Positions 1 through 9,986 of a stretch of 64,000 nt of DNA are shown here, piece after piece; within the stretch, counting starts at the first letter, position 1, and every line of letters begins with the position of its first letter. The notes below the pieces were generated by a model that had not been told where the DNA came from, searched no databases, and saw only the letters and a program-made list of their open reading frames with translations. Both the position numbers and the translations under genes were made by a program. The stretch comes from Clavelina lepadiformis. Lineage: Eukaryota > Chordata > Ascidiacea > Aplousobranchia > Clavelinidae. The stretch covers positions 26,228,501 through 26,292,500 of the forward strand of contig NC_135241.1 in the NCBI RefSeq assembly GCF_947623445.1, written 5' to 3'.

Positions 1-148
1 TGTCTCAATAGCAAAGTGAATTTTGTTTTCCTGCATTGCAAATTATTTCTCTTTACAAAGTTTTTCTATTTCAAGGATGTTGCCCGTCATGTCGTAAAAT
101 TATGAGTCACTGTACATTTTGTGTTTTTATCTAATAAGCTTCTGAAAT

Positions 149-994
149 ATGTGGTCTGGTAAAATTTTTATGGTCGCAAATCCAGGTAAAAGGTTGTTCA
201 CGACAGTGGAGATGGAACACAAAATGCAAAACTACAAGTAGGTGTTGGGGAGGTTGTTTGTGCAAATGTCTCATCACCTCGTGTCAATCAGTGATTATCT
301 TCTTCAGATATTTTCTACCAATTCAAACAAGATGGAATGATAACGACCATTACGGCCATGTTAACAATTCAATCTACCATTTCTACGTAGACACAATTGT
401 CAACAATTACCTTATATGGTTAGTTCTGCTGAAGTAAGGTGATATCTATGACTCTTTCATCCATCAACAAATATTTTCAGGTTCTGTGGATTGAAGACAT
501 CAAACTGTCCAGATAAAAGTGTTGGTTACATGGTGGACACCAGATGCATCTACAGGTTTGTTTGTTTCCGTTTCAAATCTTTATGTTTCTTTTAAACTCA
601 TGGAATCTGCTGCAGGAAGCCCCTCCAGTATCCTCAAGTTCTCCTCGGCGGACTCTGCATCTCGAAGATCGGGAAATCGAGCGTCCACTACCAAGTTGCA
701 TTCTTTGAACCTAAACTTGATTATACAAAGATGTGCAGCGATAACCCACAAAATGACCCCCATTTGAAGCTGGGGCTGGGTTCTAGGGGGTTGCTTCTTG
801 ACCCTTCCACTGCGTCAGATTTTATCAGTGAGATGGTGGAACATTATCACGACAAAGCTTCAGTTGTAGGGAAATCTGTCCATGTCTTCGTTGATTCTAA
901 ATCACAGAAGCCGGCGTCAAAACTTAATGAGCATTTGTTGTCAGGATTACAAAATGTATTCGCGCCATGTGCTGTCACCAAAAGCCACTTATGA
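149..994 (+). CDS. 4HBT-fold acyl-CoA thioesterase-like protein, copy A
   Basis: Four exons join in phase: 149-237, 308-418, 481-555 and 616-994, giving about 217 residues. Exon 2 encodes TRWNDNDHYGHVNNSIY, the hot-dog fold signature of the 4-hydroxybenzoyl-CoA thioesterase (YbgC/FcbC-like) family, with the usual catalytic-region Asp and the HVNN segment. Exon 3 carries the VGYMVDT strand that follows in this family. Members hydrolyse acyl-CoA thioesters; the substrate here cannot be told. Copy B lies 155 bp downstream on the same strand with the same exon order, so this is a tandem duplication. The ATG was chosen because it opens exon 1 in phase and the encoded end (NYK) matches copy B (DYK) at the splice junction. 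The C-terminal exon is longer than in copy B and diverged. Confidence 0.85.
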
Positions 995-1149
995 AATAAT
1001 ATAATACTTAATTTTTCTTTGTAGCAATGGTTTTCAATTTTTGTGTAATTGTGTTTTTTTTCGTTTACTAAATATTTCCATCCTCAATAAATGCTAGGGG
1101 GTAGTAGAGTGATGTTAACGACACATCTTGCTGCTGTTTTAATGTAAAT

Positions 1150-1983
1150 ATGATGTGGAGGAGTGCAGGGAAATTGATGAGTTTATCTGCTCGATGCAAG
1201 TCCACGAAGAACAGTGATGTTGGGTGGGATCTACTGGACTACAAGTGAGATCATTTAAATTGAATTTAGTCTTCCAACAAATACCGAACGAATGATTTTG
1301 TGTGAAGGTTTTTTATTCCGATACAAACGAGGTGGAGCGACAACGACCCATACGGCCACATCAACAATGGCATCTACCACGAGTTTATTGACCTTGCAAC
1401 AACCAACTTATTCCGAACACTGTAAGAAATTTTAAAATTGTTTAGGTTTTAATCATGCATTTGGAGATGTTCAACACACTTCTCATATTTACTTATAAAT
1501 ACAGGTTAAATGAAGAAGACATGAAAGCATACGCTGCCATTCGAGCCGAATCAACGTGCTGCTATCGGTGAGTTAAGTGCAGGCAGAAATGCAAGCTCTG
1601 CATTCAATGAACTCAATAAACTGCATTAAAACTTCAGTGTCTGGAATATTTTTTCTTTGACCAGAAAGCCTTTGCACTACCCTCAAGTACCACTAGTTGG
1701 CGCTGGTGTCACAGAACTGAGCAACAAAAGTATTTCATTTTCCGTCGGATTTTTCACACCGAAGTCCAGCCTTGAAGATTTTAACCCAGTGGTTGACCTC
1801 AGTTTCAATGGAAGAATCGTGGATAAAGACGAAAAAGAGAAACTGGCTCAACACTTCCACCCTCATGCAGCCACGTGGGCCAGAGCCGTCGGAGTGTTTG
1901 TGGCCGCCGACAAACTGACTAAAGCGGGAAGTGTTCCAGACCATCTTCTGGAAAAGATGAAGAGTGCCACGATGAGCTTGTGA
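1150..1983 (+). CDS. 4HBT-fold acyl-CoA thioesterase-like protein, copy B, possibly mitochondrial
   Basis: Four exons (1150-1244, 1308-1421, 1505-1567, 1665-1983) join in phase to about 196 residues. Exon 2 has TRWSDNDPYGHINNGIYHEF, the hot-dog thioesterase signature. The N-terminus (MMWRSAGKLMSLSARCKST) is basic, Ser-rich and free of acidic residues, like a mitochondrial targeting peptide; copy A lacks such a start. The 4HBT domain covers roughly residues 32-170. Intron positions match copy A, so the pair arose by tandem duplication. A second ATG three bases downstream is equally possible. Family assignment is from the signature; mitochondrial location is inference. Confidence 0.87.
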
Positions 1984-2183
1984 GACTGGATGTCATCACA
2001 ACTTGTCCTAACAGTGCTGCCCTCCATTATTGTCAACATCTTCATCAATATCGCTGCCAACCTGACATTTCTGTGCGACTGAAAATGTTTTAGTTAAAAG
2101 CTTGGATCATTTTACGGGCCAAGTAGTAAGAACTGTTATTATGTTTTGTGAGGTCATTAAGGTGATGAACTGGACGCACTAAG

Positions 2184-2424
2184 CAGTGTTGTAATGACTC
2201 GAGTCAATGACTTGACTGAAGTCAATGCTTGAAATGACCTGACTCGAGTCTCGGAAAGTAACTTGATCATGTCGTTAAATCTTAGTTGTTAATTTATTGA
2301 CCAACTGAATTACAGACATTTGATTTCATTGCGAACGATCGGTTAAAGGTACAGCCAATGACATGACTTGATCCAATCAGTAATTTGACTCGAGTCCTAA
2401 AAAAATGACTTGGTTACAGCACTG
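2184..2424. mobile_element. hAT-type MITE with GACTCGAGTC repeats
   Basis: The 241-bp element starts CAGTGTTGTAA and ends with the complement of CAGTGCTGTAA, 10 of 11 matching. It is flanked by GCACTAAG (2176-2183) and GCACAAAG (2425-2432), a 7-of-8 target duplication typical of hAT transposition. Inside are three GACTCGAGTC palindromes and several near copies of ATGACTTGA, likely subterminal transposase-binding repeats. It has no coding capacity. It lies in the spacer between the thioesterase pair and TAMM41 (1984-2870), which otherwise holds nothing I recognise. Confidence 0.75.
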
Positions 2425-2870
2425 GCACAAAGCAGCATCAGCTGCTTGCTGATGTACATTTCCCTGACTTTAGGCAAAGCTAACCCCAATGAAAAATTCT
2501 AAACCAGCTTTTCAGACTGGTAGCAGCTGAGCTGATGATTTGATTTGCCGTCATTTCAACTTTTTATGATGCATGTTGTTATAATTCAATCAAAGTTGTT
2601 AAAATGTGCACAAAAGGAATTTTGCCTTCTACCACCTCCTCCTGTTGTTCCTTTTTATTCTTGAAAATTCATGATATTTCGAACAACTTTTATATTAATC
2701 TACAACACACTGCACTGTTTGTCTTAGTTTGAGATATATAGATGATGTCTATAGGTGCCTGGCAGCACGTGTTTTCCTGTTACCGGCAATAACTGTGATT
2801 CATGATAACAGAGTATAATTTTGCAGAACTTTATAATTTACTAATAAAATCGATGATTATGAAATGTGGC

Positions 2871-3986
2871 TCATCTGTTAGTAACAAAAATGCTTTTAAA
2901 CATTTTTTTAAGTTTATTGCCGCTGTATTTGATGCTCGTCCATGGACCGGCCGACAAAATCCCTTTGAGGCTTTGGCTTTTGTTTGTATTTTTGACGATA
3001 TTGATCACACTCTGCTGAATGACATCTGATAAATCTGGGTACCTGGCCGCACTTTTCAGAATTTCCTCAACGTCCCGGACATGTCGTGCTTCGATGTCGA
3101 ACACGCGGCAGAGAGAGGTCTGAAGATGGAAGGGAAGCTTCTGGAGGTGGAGATGCTGGATCTGGGGCGACTTATCCTGATCTATCCTCCTCTTCTCCTT
3201 GTCCCAATAAATGAAACTTCTTAACGGAGCTCGCATCTGCCGGGACGTCTCGCACACACCTTCAAGCACGGGGTAATATAACTGCTGGAATCGTTCCAGG
3301 TTAGAATTGACGATATTTGAAACTTTGTTCCGGTCCTCACCCAGTGTCATCCGGAAATCCCCTGAGTATGACAGACCAGCAATTGTATGAAAAAGTTCGG
3401 TTTCTGAAAATGATTCTGGAAGAATGAGCAATGAGGTGAGCAAAGCCCCGATAAGATTTGCTTTCAGTCCTTCCAAGAGTTTCGGCGAAGCCTCAAAGTC
3501 GTGTTGAACGATATGCACGGGCTTGTGGAGTCGGCCTGCTACGTACAATGTGTCCCACTTGACAAGATCTTGTACAAGATTGTCTTCAGATATCACCCCG
3601 TATTTTATCACCCTGCCCTCGAGGGGAATCCCCGTATTGTAGTAAACGAACGCTCCGTAATTCTGCATCAGGTTTTTGATTCGTTTTGCCCCGGCAAACC
3701 TCATCAAGCCGGAATAATCTTGTTTGTTCATCTCCAGGTTTCTTTTGTGCCAAGCAAATGGGTCACGGACGACGAAGACAAAATCCAACATATTGCTCGA
3801 CGGAGGCGAATATTCATTTTGTGGAAATATTCCAGAGCCATAAGAGAAAGCCAAGCTCATGTTTCCGGGAAATCTTTGCAGAATTCCCTTGTACAATGCC
3901 GATGTTATTGCAACGTCATTTGTGATCCGTTGTAAATGTGCTAATGAGACGCGCATTTCACAGTTAAACACATGAAGCTGAAACAC
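2871..3986 (-). CDS. TAMM41: Mitochondrial CDP-diacylglycerol synthase, TAMM41 family
   Basis: A single exon encodes 371 residues. Family landmarks in order are LAFSYGSGIFPQ (nucleotidyltransferase G-S-G motif, near residue 46), NMLDFVFVV and AWH (the metal-binding Asp strand), FVYYNTGIPLEGRVIKYGVI, and TLYVAGRLHKPV. These match Tam41/TAMM41, which makes CDP-diacylglycerol from phosphatidic acid and CTP on the matrix side of the inner mitochondrial membrane for cardiolipin synthesis. Length fits the family (about 315-385). The second Met (about residue 11, MRVSLAHLQR) is another possible start. The lack of introns among intron-rich neighbours is odd and could reflect a retrocopy, although the frame is fully open. 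Confidence 0.95.
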   Translation of the reverse strand: MFQLHVFNCEMRVSLAHLQRITNDVAITSALYKGILQRFPGNMSLAFSYGSGIFPQNEYSPPSSNMLDFVFVVRDPFAWHKRNLEMNKQDYSGLMRFAGAKRIKNLMQNYGAFVYYNTGIPLEGRVIKYGVISEDNLVQDLVKWDTLYVAGRLHKPVHIVQHDFEASPKLLEGLKANLIGALLTSLLILPESFSETELFHTIAGLSYSGDFRMTLGEDRNKVSNIVNSNLERFQQLYYPVLEGVCETSRQMRAPLRSFIYWDKEKRRIDQDKSPQIQHLHLQKLPFHLQTSLCRVFDIEARHVRDVEEILKSAARYPDLSDVIQQSVINIVKNTNKSQSLKGILSAGPWTSIKYSGNKLKKMFKSIFVTNR

Positions 3987-4942
3987 AAATAGAAACTTGT
4001 TGTGAGCAATTTATATGAAGTTGATTTAAATTCAAGCCACAAAATACTAATTACAGAAAACACTGAATTTTGGAGCCTTTTATACTTTTGCACTCAGACA
4101 TAAAGACTGGAAATAAGTAATGAGGTCATGCATGAGAAATTATGGTATAATAATTCCTCAATACTCTGTAATGCTTTTCTTGATCTTGGAATTAATTGTA
4201 CACCTCGACAACTTTATATTCTGATTATATTGAAAGCTTCTTTGAACGAATACATCAAGACAGAACATTGTGACAGCAACAGCATAAAGACATGTTGCGG
4301 CGTTGAACGTACGACTGAAAAGGGATGACTCGTAATGCACGCACAGTAACAAAGAAGCAATGGATTACGTCACAAAGTGTTATGCTTCGCTGATTCGATA
4401 GACGAGAATTCTATGTCGTACACAATTTTATATTACATTAATTGATATATTTATCACAACTCGAGTGCAAAAGTATAAAAGTCACAAATTTTTTGTGCAA
4501 CTCACAACACGTGTATATTGTGATCAATAGCTGGATTTTTATGTTGACATTCTTTTTGCGTGCAAAGAGGCAATTTTTTGCATGTTGTCGTTGATGAACC
4601 TCGTATGCGTGCCGGTGCCACACTTTCTGTTGAATGGGAATGAGTTCGATGGATGCCCACTGGGCACCCCCATGTGTCTGATGTCTGAAGTGTGACCTGT
4701 GCCAGACTATTCTATGCACACATCACGGAGAGATTGTTTTAAGAGATGATTTGCTAGAAATGATTCTGGAGAAAGAGCTGAGCTTTTATAAAAGTTTAGA
4801 CCTAAAATAGCACAAAAGGTTGATTGTGACCATTGGAAAATTAAAATTAGTTTGCCAGAGTTGGGCATCCAACTTTATCGAGGGGCACCCACTAAAAAAG
4901 TTAAGGATGTTCACTGGATAACCAGTGGCACTGCTGTTGTAA

Positions 4943-6323
4943 CAGTGTTGCCACTCAAAAAAAGAAATTAACCCTACCAGCACACCTAAAAAAACCCTAC
5001 ATCTCCCTACGCAGTTTGAACAAAAAAAAAGAAATTTTGGCAGTTTTATGGCACTTTATAACTACTTTAGTTTCAGTTCAAAAGCACCAGAACTAAATTA
5101 GTTCAACATTTACTGACGTTTGTGTTTCCACTAATTGTGTTTCCCTTTTTAGCCTAATGAGTTGGTATAACTGTGTTTTTGGTGATCCATTGTATAAGTA
5201 GCGTTTATACTAAAGATTTTATTCATTGATTTATCTGATGCTTTATCACAGAGAATTGAAAAGCCTTTAGCTTCTTGTAGCTCTTGAATTAACCTTTCAT
5301 GAGCATCAACAGCTAGACATTTTGTTAGTAGATATGTTGTTTTTGTCCGACCAGAGGTCATATCTTTTATTGCTTTGGAATCACTAGCAATATGCTTCAG
5401 GGTTGGTACCATGTATGACATGAAATTGAAAGAAATATTGCGTCTTGCAATTAAGGCCACAGTATTTAATTCAGCTTTGATGCAGCCTTGCCTACTTGTG
5501 ACATATTGCTCCATCGATGTGTTTCCAAGAACTTGTGCAGCATTTTGACAATGTTGAGCAGTTTTTGCATGCCTCATTAGTTCTGATTTCCCAGCAAGAA
5601 TGTTCTTGTCACAAAATTGACAAAATGCTTTTGATGCTTCCTGAGACGAAACTTTTAACCATCCTTGTGCCCAGTTTTCCTTTTCCCATTCTTTTCTGTA
5701 GCTTTGCGATCGAAACCAGAATTATTGTAATTTAATGGTAAAAGTATCGTATTCAAGATCACTTGACTTGATCAAAACAAGATCACTTGATTCCTGTAAT
5801 CCTGTCTGTTCAATAACTTCAATCTGCTGATTCTGCTCATCTGCTGTCTCACTCTCCAGTCTCCACCTGCTGGGCTTCTCCAACTCTTTTTGCAATTTAC
5901 AATTATTAGTATAACCATAACCATGCAAGACTTAAAACTAGGTCAGCCCGGACGTACAGCTTCAATCTGACAATTTACTTAACTACAGTGTCCATTGTTA
6001 CAACAATGAGTCCATTGTTACTACGTGTGATAGAACGCATTGTTTCATAATCTGATCAAACAACTCGTCTAGACCGGGAAAATGCATGTCTAATTCAACA
6101 ATGCTAATTCATTAAAGAGCCGCATACCGCAGTTTGGCTACCCCTGGCTTTGACTATGTTTTTGTCATTATTCAGTAAATTTATTATTTGAATTTATTTT
6201 TATTTTACTTTAAACAAAAGGAAATCTATGAATAAAGGTGAAAAACCCGTAGGGTCACCCTACACCCTACAAGGGGCCAAAAAACCCTACCGTAGGGTAA
6301 AATCCCTACGAGTGGCAGCCTTG
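4943..6323 (-). mobile_element. hAT transposon, internally deleted, with transposase remnant
   Basis: Perfect 8-bp target duplications TGTTGTAA (4935-4942 and 6324-6331) flank ends reading CAGTGTTGCCACTC and, on the opposite strand, CAAGGCTGCCACTC (11 of 14 identical). CCCTAC/GTAGGG repeats cluster just inside both ends, as expected for hAT subterminal binding sites. On the minus strand, 5149-5700 reads as a BED-type finger (CQFCDKN, RHAKTAQHC) followed by the start of a hAT-type transposase region (FSILCDKASDKS) and then stops. The rest of the catalytic region is missing, so this 1.38-kb copy is non-autonomous. Confidence 0.9.
5149..5700 (-). pseudogene. Truncated BED-finger hAT transposase fragment
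   Basis: The minus-strand frame runs from YRKEWEKENWAQGW through a C2H2-like BED finger (FCQFCDKNILAG, LMRHAKTAQHC) into ARRNISFNFMSYMVPTLKH and FSILCDKASDKSMNKIF, then ends after SLG. That order matches the N-terminal part of hAT-family proteins of the ZBED/SCAND3 type. The RNase H-like catalytic domain and dimerisation tail are absent. It lies wholly inside the 4943-6323 element, so it is a relic of that transposon and not a host gene. Confidence 0.75.
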
Positions 6324-7056
6324 TGTTGTAATGCTTTTGGGCAAGGCGTTAATGACGTTCAGTGGGCTTCCAAATTAGAGCAATACGTTGACCGAACTGC
6401 TGATAGATGCTAAAATGCGTGAATCCATTGAAACTTGAACAACGGTTACGTCAGTAACTGTGACTCGAGTGATGAGAAATCCTCATGTCTAAAATTGAAT
6501 TAAAATTACAGCTAGCCTATATAAATCATATCTAACCTGCCTTAACCTTTTGCAAACCTGTGAAATTCTTTCCTCTGGAGCACGAATCAAACTTTTAACA
6601 AACACTTGCCACATAGATATTGGCTAAAGTTTTTATGTTTCTATGAAAAAGACGTAATGATTGCTATAATTCAAATTATTTTAAAAGTTAAATTTTGAGC
6701 TAAAAACAATTAAAAAAAATTAAATAAAATTTTTCTGAACTACAAAGATAAATTTCGCGATAATTACTTTGACTTTTTCAAAATGAAACATTGTTGTTAC
6801 TGTGACTTGCCATTGACTTTCTGTTCCAATGGCAACTTAGTAGGATGGCTTTTAACTTATGACAAGTAACGGTTGCAATTTTTTTTAAACAGTTGCTCAC
6901 AGTAGACTGTGAAATTACTTTTATAAATATTTGCTGTTACTAAATTTTTTTTTATAAGTTATCTTCTTTTTTGTATTTTGGTCGTTTTGTGGGGTTATAA
7001 AGCACTGCAAAAATATTCAAACTTTAAACAACTTAGCAGTGTTTGTCAGATGCTAC

Positions 7057-7283
7057 TGTGACGGTTATGTCATGAGTTATGGGTTGTTTTGTAAACGCTG
7101 AAATTTTGGTTTTGGATCTTGCAATTCCGTTCTTGACCAGACTTAAATTCTCCTTAATGACGTTCAGATAAATTATGTCGCTTGAACTGGTGTGCCATAT
7201 ATATACTGTTGTAATGTTTACAATCTTTCCTTTTACCTTTTTCACTTGTTACCAAGCACAATGTAACATTCAGTAAGCTTTGC
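7057..7283. mobile_element. Old LTR fragment related to the 27-29 kb element
   Basis: This stretch aligns by eye with the first 230 bp of the LTR at 27276-27780. Shared blocks include the TGTGACG start, CCTTAATGACGT, GCTTGAACTGGTGTG, the TATA-like centre, TGTAATGTTT and TAACATTCAG. Divergence is considerable, so it is far older than the intact pair. No partner LTR is seen nearby, so it is probably a decayed solo LTR or fragment. Confidence 0.7.
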
Positions 7284-7748
7284 AAAACTGAAAATTCACA
7301 AACTCAGAAAAACCTTTTTTTTTCAGTCCAAAGTTAAACATTTCCAAACCATATCTTTCCACCGTCAGTTATTATCACTAAAAAGATTTTTTCACGTTAA
7401 CTTGTAGTACAGCTCGCCTATTGACAAGTAATTTACGCAACTCAAGTGACTCCATACTTATGGCAAGTTATGGTTACAATCTTTTTTAAACAGCTGTGTT
7501 CAGTGAAAAGTGGAATGTTGTTTTGCAGATATTGATATTCTCAATATGACGTAAGAATTAACGTTGTGTGAGTGGGAGGCTACTGGTTGAGCTTTCCAGA
7601 TGTTTGCCGTTATTTTATTACAAGTACATTTATTATTACACGTTATTTACAAGTCATTTTTGTGATTGCCCCTTCTGTAGCAAGCTGGTGGTTAACAACA
7701 TTTTAACGTAATATTTCAGACGTCATAACTTTATTATTATTGTTGCAG

Positions 7749-7869
7749 GAATGAAGCTGGCAAGCAGGAATATCCAATGTGCGGTCGATGCTAGAGATAT
7801 TAGTTCATTGATGTGGACACCGTGGTTGCAGGGTTTCAATGATTTTTCTCATAGTGGACAGCCTGGGGT
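7749..7869 (+). other. Orphan exon-like segment, unassigned
   Basis: An acceptor-like TTGTTGCAG precedes an open frame starting MKLASRNIQC and ending FSHSGQPG at a strong donor (GGG|GTAAGT). The open frame of about 40 codons with good splice signals at both ends suggests a real internal or first exon. I find no partner exon within several kb and recognise no domain. It could belong to an unrecognised gene or be chance. Confidence 0.22.
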
Positions 7870-8601
7870 AAGTACGTCACAAGGTGGCCCATCTTATTAA
7901 GAGGAAGTGGAGAAGAAGAGAAAACATTGATGACATTTCTTTTGGCAAATTTCGTTTGCGCTAGTTTTTTTCAGTTTGTTTCATCGGAGCAATAGGGAGT
8001 GACCATAAGCCGTGCTTCCTTTCAAATGTATGGGCTTCTAGCTTTAAAATTTCAGTTTGCTGGAACTGCGAGAATTTCAATACTGTATTAACAAGTATTG
8101 AATTAAGAAGATGAAATTGTAATTTTTGAAGCGAACAACTGGTCATCGTCCCTTTTCATCACAGTGCATTTCGTTTAATGCTTCAAACATTGCTTGAAGA
8201 TTATTTGTGGAGTCTTTGTGTCAAAATTCACGCATTTTTTTTATCAAGTGCTTTATTGTTTCACCACGTTTTATGTTTATGCCTGTTTTATGTTTTGTTT
8301 TGCCTCCTTATCTATAGATGGCGTTTTGTATTGAATGCCGCGGTGTTGCGGTGACCAGTTTTCACCCCAGCAGCATTAGCGAGCACGCCAACCATCACGT
8401 TAAATGTTTGGTTTATTGTGCAGAGAACAATCATAGTTAAATACACTTGCAAGCGCAATCCTAAGATGTTAGAGTAGTTTGTTACACGACACACCTAGGA
8501 TGCAATAAAACACTTCACAATAATGAATGAAATTAAATCATTTGAAAATAGAGAGTGACTATTTCACCGAATGCATAGTGGGTCACGCGTTCTTTTGTTA
8601 A

Positions 8602-9155
8602 CCCTATCCTAACCAGGCTCGCGAGTTTACAAAACAACTAGGTGTGGCCGACCCCGCACACACATTTTCAATCGTTAATTACTAGAAAACTATACGTCGT
8701 AAACTGATCGGATTTTGACAGGTTAGTAGAAAAATCATCTGGCTTCCTGTATACATCATAATTGTAAAACTAAAGAAACCGAATTTAGTGTAAATTAAGT
8801 ATTTCTAAAAGTGACACATTTCTAGAAATTCTTCTTGTTACGCCGCGTCCCCGCTGTACGGAAAACCAGCTGACCGCGAGAAGAGAACGAAAGAGAATAG
8901 TTATTCGAGTTATTGGTGCGTAAATGAGTAATACGCTTCAATGCGGAGAGCAGAGCAAAGCAGAGGAAAATTATGCAAATATCGCAATATCTTAAAAATT
9001 ACAAAATCCAACTTTATCAAACAAACATGGACAGATAGCTGAACATTTTTTAGGAAAAGTCACCAAATTTCAAGTTTCTACAGCAAACAATGCAACTGTA
9101 CGCCACGTTTTGCTATGACAGTGTGCGGGAGAAGCCAAGCCTAGTTAGAATAGGG
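8602..9155. mobile_element. piggyBac-type MITE with TTAA target duplications
   Basis: TTAA sits at 8598-8601 and again at 9156-9159. The ends are CCCTATCCTAACCAGGCT and, on the opposite strand, CCCTATTCTAACTAGGCT, so 16 of 18 bases match. TTAA duplication plus a CCCT start is the hallmark of piggyBac-superfamily transposition. The 554-bp interior has no transposase frame, so it is a non-autonomous derivative. Confidence 0.85.
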
Positions 9156-9986
9156 TTAATGATAGTTAGTTGGGAGAAAAATTGAATTTAGATGTAATTG
9201 GAGTTAAAGTTAGATTAGGAGGAAGATTTAGTTTACTATAATATAACATTGACGTTAGGTCAACAAGTAACTGTGAAAATAGCTTTGAGCGCACGATTAT
9301 TTCCGGTGAAATGGTGGCAACCTTGAAAATTATTTTTCCGCAATCGTGCTATAGAGTCCTGAGTTTGTTGATTTCGTTACATAGAACTGTTTAAGGTTGC
9401 GTTTAATTTAAACCAAGCATAACAAACATAACTTTGGCAAGTACAGAATATTTTGTACTAATGACAAGTAATTTGTGCCGCGTTGTGTGGCTCTGAGCTT
9501 CTGGCAAATTATGGTTGTGATCTTTTTTAAGAACGGTGTGTAGTCAACCGTGAAGTTTTTTGGGCTGTTTCTTTGCTAAAACAGATGGGCCTAAATTGGT
9601 TAACTGTAAGTTTCTTATTGCAATAAAATTTTGAAATATATTCATTTCAAATCAAAAATTTTCCGATAAATTAGGAACGTTGCCGTAGCCCTAAAATTGC
9701 GGAAATTTCGAGAAAATTTACTAATATTCTGATTATTTGTCTTCGACACTGATTTAATCGTTGTGAAAACTATTCTTGCCAAGACGCGTGGTAGAAAACT
9801 GTGTGGATTTTCTATTTCCCAAATGTGACTTTCGAAGTACAGCATTCGGTTCGCAATATACTGTCAAAGAGACGCCTAGCGTAAAAGCTTTGGAAGATGT
9901 ACGCTTGGCTTTGCATAGCCTAGGTTTGCTTCGTTGTTATCGATCAGGAAGTTTTCTGAGAACAGCCTTTTTTTCAAAACGGGAAA

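Larger units (their letters stand above)
3987..9986. other. Transposon-rich spacer between TAMM41 and DDX54
   Basis: About 6 kb, AT-rich, with no convincing host gene. It holds the hAT element (4943-6323), an LTR relic (7057-7283), a piggyBac-type MITE (8602-9155) and three copies of a roughly 100-bp dispersed repeat near 6830-6910, 7425-7520 and 9465-9570. One orphan exon-like segment (7749-7869) stands alone. Other open frames here are short and lack codon or family support. Confidence 0.7.
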
